From assembly GCF_002263515.1 (NCBI RefSeq), contig NZ_CP022752.1, positions 4,402,001-4,466,000 of the forward strand: 64,000 bases of DNA. Reading direction: 5' to 3'. Below are positions 60,864 through 64,000 of the stretch, in pieces. Position 1 is the first letter of the stretch, and each line of letters opens with the position of its first letter. Origin of the DNA: Actinopolyspora erythraea. Its GTDB lineage: Bacteria > Actinomycetota > Actinomycetes > Mycobacteriales > Pseudonocardiaceae. The notes beneath the pieces were generated by a model, which worked only from the letters and a program-made list of their open reading frames with translations, was not told the origin of the DNA and did not search any database. The translations under genes and the position numbers were made by a program.

Positions 60864-62441
60864 ATGAACCAGCCAGCCGGACCGGACAACTGGAATCGCC
60901 GGAAACTGCTGCTCGCCTCGGCCACGACCGCCACTGCGCTGGGACTCGGCAGCGGCGTGGCCACCGCCCGCACCCACCGATCCACAGGTCGCGGCGACCC
61001 CTTCACCCTCGGCATCGCCTCCGGAGACCCCGACTCCGAGGGCTTCGTGCTGTGGACGCGCCTCGCCCACGAACCCCTCGCCGAGGACGGCCGGGGCGGG
61101 ATGCCGGACCGGGCGATCGACGTGGACTGGGAGGTCGCCGAGGACGAACGATTTCACCGCATCGTGCGACGCGGGACCGCGCGCGCCCTGCCGGAGTGGG
61201 GCCACTCGGTACACGTCGAGCTCGCCGGCCTGCGGCCGGGACGGGAGTACTTCTACCGGTTCCGCAGCGGCGGGCACCTGACCCCCACCGGCCGCACCCG
61301 CACCGCACCGGCCGCGGGGACGGTACGCCAACCGTTGACCGTGTGCACCGCCTCCTGCGCCGCGTGGGAACACGGCTTCTACACCGCCTACCGGCGGATC
61401 GCCGAGGAAGAACCCGACCTGGTGCTGCACCTCGGCGACTACATCTACGAACTGGGACACCTGCAGTACCCCCTGCTGTCCGGCATCGCGCGCTCGGTCA
61501 CCGGCTGGCAGGCGCGCACCCTCGCCGAGTACCGCAGGCGCTACGCGGAGTACAAGACCGACGAGGACCTGCAACTGGCCCACCGAACCGCGCCGTGGGT
61601 GGTGATCTGGGACGACCACGAGCTGGACAACAACTGGGCCGGGGAGCACCCGGAACTGCCCCAGCCGGACTTCGAGCGGCGCCGCGCCGACTCGTTCCGG
61701 GCGTACTACGAGAACATGCCGTTGCGCGCGAGCAACAGGCCCCGCGGCGCGGACATGCGGCTGTACCGCCGGATCGAGTGGGGCGGGCTCGCCAACTTCC
61801 ACATGCTCGACACCCGGCAGTACCGCGACGACCAGGCCTGCGGCGGGCTGGTGGGCCCCTGCGGCGCGGAGTCCGCCCCGGAACGCTCCATCACCGGCGA
61901 ACGGCAGGAGAAGTGGCTGCTCGACGGGCTGCGCGACTCCCACGCCAGGTGGGACTTCCTGGGACAGCAGGTGATGTTCGCCCACCACGACACACTGGAC
62001 GGTCCGCTGACCATGACCAACATGGACACCTGGGACGGCTACACCGCCTCGCGCCGCCGAATCACCGAGGGCTGGTTGAACGCGGGAGTGCGCAACCCGG
62101 TGGTGCTGACCGGCGACATCCACGAGCACTACGCGGCCGACCTCAAACGCGACTACGCCGATCCGGACTCCCCCGTGGTCGGCACGGAACTCGTCACCAC
62201 CTCCGTCACCTCGGGAGGCGACGCCGAGGAAGGGGAGTTCACCGGTGACCCCGACAACCCGCACATCCGGTTCCACAGTGGGATGCGCGGTTACCTGCGC
62301 ACCAGGATCGACGCCGAACGGCTGCGGGCGGACTTCCGCGTGCTGCCCTACGTCTCGCGACGTGGCGCCGAGGCGTCGACCAAGGCCGCCTTCGAGGTCG
62401 ACGACGGGGTGGCCGGGCTGCGGGAGGCCACGCCGAGCTGA
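60864..62441 (+). CDS. Alkaline phosphatase/phosphodiesterase PhoD family (Tat-exported), copy 1
   Basis: ATG at 60864 after GGAGGGA (7-nt spacing). 525 residues with a twin-arginine signal (N-R-R-K-L-L-L-A-S) and an Ala-rich hydrophobic stretch, so it is exported folded. The PhoD N-terminal domain (G-I-A-S-G-D-P, V-L-W-T-R-L) is followed by the metallophosphatase core: L-H-L-G-D-Y-I-Y-E, W-D-D-H-E, D-T-R-Q-Y, G-D-I-H-E-H. PhoD enzymes are Ca/Fe-dependent phosphodiesterases or phosphatases used to scavenge phosphate. The upstream AT-rich region (60795-60825) may carry the promoter; I could not confirm a PHO box. A related gene follows. Confidence 0.93.
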   Translation: MNQPAGPDNWNRRKLLLASATTATALGLGSGVATARTHRSTGRGDPFTLGIASGDPDSEGFVLWTRLAHEPLAEDGRGGMPDRAIDVDWEVAEDERFHRIVRRGTARALPEWGHSVHVELAGLRPGREYFYRFRSGGHLTPTGRTRTAPAAGTVRQPLTVCTASCAAWEHGFYTAYRRIAEEEPDLVLHLGDYIYELGHLQYPLLSGIARSVTGWQARTLAEYRRRYAEYKTDEDLQLAHRTAPWVVIWDDHELDNNWAGEHPELPQPDFERRRADSFRAYYENMPLRASNRPRGADMRLYRRIEWGGLANFHMLDTRQYRDDQACGGLVGPCGAESAPERSITGERQEKWLLDGLRDSHARWDFLGQQVMFAHHDTLDGPLTMTNMDTWDGYTASRRRITEGWLNAGVRNPVVLTGDIHEHYAADLKRDYADPDSPVVGTELVTTSVTSGGDAEEGEFTGDPDNPHIRFHSGMRGYLRTRIDAERLRADFRVLPYVSRRGAEASTKAAFEVDDGVAGLREATPS

Positions 62442-63226
62442 ACCGGACGCCGTCGCTCGGCCGCACCGGTCCGATGGAACCCGGTCCTCGGTTCCCGGCG
62501 CGGCGGGCGGACCGGCCTCGATGGCGTGACGGTGTCCCAACCAGTGGAAATCGCCCGGTAGAGCAAGCAACCGAAGTACCGCCGGGGCGTCAGCCGGATG
62601 TCGCTCGATCGTCTGTACACATCGTAGGCATCCCATCACCCGTCCGGCGGTAACACGGTACGAAGTGGATCGCGGTCAACCAGATCGACATGAGAGAGAG
62701 GCCATCGAAGAGGTGGGTGCGTACACCGTGATCGACTGTGTGCTCTAGGTTGCCGGGTATGCCAGCACCGAGCAGGCCGACGAACCAGCCCTGGAAACGT
62801 CGCCCCCGCCCGTCCCGGCCCCCGGGCCCACTCGGCCCGCCACGACGCCCCACCAACCGACGAGCCTGAAGCGGTTCCCCGGCAGTCCCGCGCACGGGAC
62901 GGAAACGCCGACGATCCGATCCCCCGAGAACTCGGGCAACAGTTCCCCGAAAAAGCTTCCTCGAAAGATTTCCACGCTCCACAGCGGATTCCGGAGCCGG
63001 GCTCCCGCACCCGGCTCCCGACCGCCCGCGGTTTCCGGTCCAACCAGCGACGGGGCGTAGCGCTCCCGCTCGACGGAAATTGCGGTGAGGTGCGAAAAAA
63101 CCGGAAAGTAGGGATCTCGTAGCCGAGAGTTCACCCGATCCCAACCGCGCACGGGTGGCTCGAACAACGATCACGGACGAAGGTGGTACCCCGGATAGTC
63201 CTCGAACAACCGTCTGGAGGAGCGGG
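62442..63226. other. 785-bp intergenic stretch between the two PhoD genes
   Basis: No protein-like frame; it is long for two adjacent co-oriented paralogues. I see no clear structure. Confidence 0.4.
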
Positions 63227-64000
63227 ATGTCCGACTCCACTACGTCCGACCCGAACAACTCGGTCGGCCGCCGCTCGGTACTGCTGGGCGGTGCGGCCGC
63301 GGTCGGAGGGGCCGCGCTGGCCGGCACGGTCGCCGGAGCCGCTTACGCCGACGGCCGCGGGCTGCCCGGGGCCGGTATCGGCAGGCTGCGGGAACCGTTC
63401 AGCCTCGGGGTGGCCTCCGGTGATCCGCTGCCGACCGGCGTCGTGCTGTGGACCCGGCTGGCACCGGAGCCGACCGCCTCGGACGGCAGGGGCGGCATGC
63501 CGAACCGGCCCTACCCGGTTCAGTGGGAGGTCTCCGAGGACGAGCGGTTCGCCCGACCGGTACAGCGCGGCTGGGCGTGGGCCAGGCCGGAGGAGGCGCA
63601 CAGCGTCCACGTGGAGGTGGACGGGCTGCGCCCCGGTGCCGAGTACTTCTACCGCTTCCGGGTGGGCAACGACGTCTCGCCGACCGGGCGCACCCGCACC
63701 GCGCCTCCGCCCGGGCACCTCGGCGACCTGACGCTGTGCTTCGCCTCCTGCTCGCACTTCGGTGACGGCTACTTCACCGCCTACCGCAGGATGGCCGAGG
63801 ACGAGCCGGGCCTGATCCTGCACCTGGGCGACTACCAGTACGAGTACCCTGCCTCGGACGGCGACGTGCGGAAGGTGCTCGGCCCGGAAACCCGGACGCT
63901 GGCCAACTACCGGCAACGGCACGCGCAGTACAAGACCGACGAGGACCTGCAACTGGCCCACTCGATGGCGCCCTGGCTGGTGGTCTGGGACGACCACGAG
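63227..64000 (+). CDS. PhoD-family phosphatase copy 2 (3' partial, cut by window end)
   Basis: The ATG at 63227 has GGAGG 6 nt upstream. 258 residues are visible and the frame is open at the window end. A twin-arginine signal (V-G-R-R-S-V-L-L-G-G) is followed by G-V-A-S-G-D-P, V-L-W-T-R-L, Y-F-Y-R-F-R, L-H-L-G-D-Y-Q-Y-E and W-D-D-H-E, in the same order as in copy 1. The Y-K-T-D-E-D-L-Q-L-A-H block is identical in both, so this is a tandem paralogue. The rest lies downstream of base 64000. Confidence 0.9.
   Translation, partial: MSDSTTSDPNNSVGRRSVLLGGAAAVGGAALAGTVAGAAYADGRGLPGAGIGRLREPFSLGVASGDPLPTGVVLWTRLAPEPTASDGRGGMPNRPYPVQWEVSEDERFARPVQRGWAWARPEEAHSVHVEVDGLRPGAEYFYRFRVGNDVSPTGRTRTAPPPGHLGDLTLCFASCSHFGDGYFTAYRRMAEDEPGLILHLGDYQYEYPASDGDVRKVLGPETRTLANYRQRHAQYKTDEDLQLAHSMAPWLVVWDDHE

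Overview
The window is a high-GC actinobacterial chromosome segment with GTG and TTG starts, strong GGAGG ribosome sites and WhiB, BldM, PspC and RsdA/SigD families. Gene content and order point to Pseudonocardiales (Actinopolyspora or Saccharopolyspora type), but the genus is inference. I see no transposase, integrase, CRISPR array, rRNA or tRNA. Most of the window is conserved core genome.

Layout. 1-9.6 kb: a membrane hydrolase fragment, a small lipoprotein, DUF1918 and DUF4253 proteins, the minus-strand set DMT exporter-folD-DUF3017, a frame-disrupted TNT-toxin-like gene and a universal stress protein. 9.6-11.7 kb: one small membrane protein and a 1.7-kb stretch without genes that carries a perfect LexA-type SOS box inside a cluster of TTCGAA motifs. 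11.7-29.3 kb: the block known from Mycobacterium tuberculosis Rv0948c-Rv0957 (purH, purN, perM, Rv0954-like, sucD, sucC, M23 peptidase, pcrA/uvrD1, chorismate mutase), with a GbsR-regulated ABC exporter inserted. Here purN and purH form one open reading frame, and chorismate mutase is preceded by an apparent Phe-Phe-Tyr leader peptide and competing RNA hairpins. 29.5-44.9 kb: a 3-hydroxybutyrate dehydrogenase, a PIG-L deacetylase, two membrane-anchored proteins and two Ser/Thr kinases, a LysR/EamA pair, DUF2267 proteins, and a PspC histidine kinase/response regulator opposite a PspC-LiaF-like protein. 44.9-60.7 kb: guaA, a ChoD-like GMC oxidoreductase, guaB3, guaB2, a DUF5319 protein, rsdA, sigD, bldM, a MerR regulator, whiB3 and groEL1/groES, which corresponds to Rv3396c-Rv3418c plus the Streptomyces whiD-bldM-sigD neighbourhood. 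60.8-64.0 kb: two tandem Tat-exported PhoD phosphatases, the second cut by the window end.

How the genes fit together. Purine synthesis (purN, purH, guaA, guaB2, guaB3), one-carbon supply (folD) and the TCA step (sucCD) sit beside envelope and stress control (PerM, PspC system, STPKs, SigD/RsdA, WhiB3, BldM, GroES/GroEL1 with a CIRCE operator). The observations I rate highest are the aromatic-codon leader before chorismate mutase, the PurN-PurH in-frame fusion, the BldM homologue lacking its phosphoacceptor Asp, the orphan SOS box, and the disrupted TNT protein.
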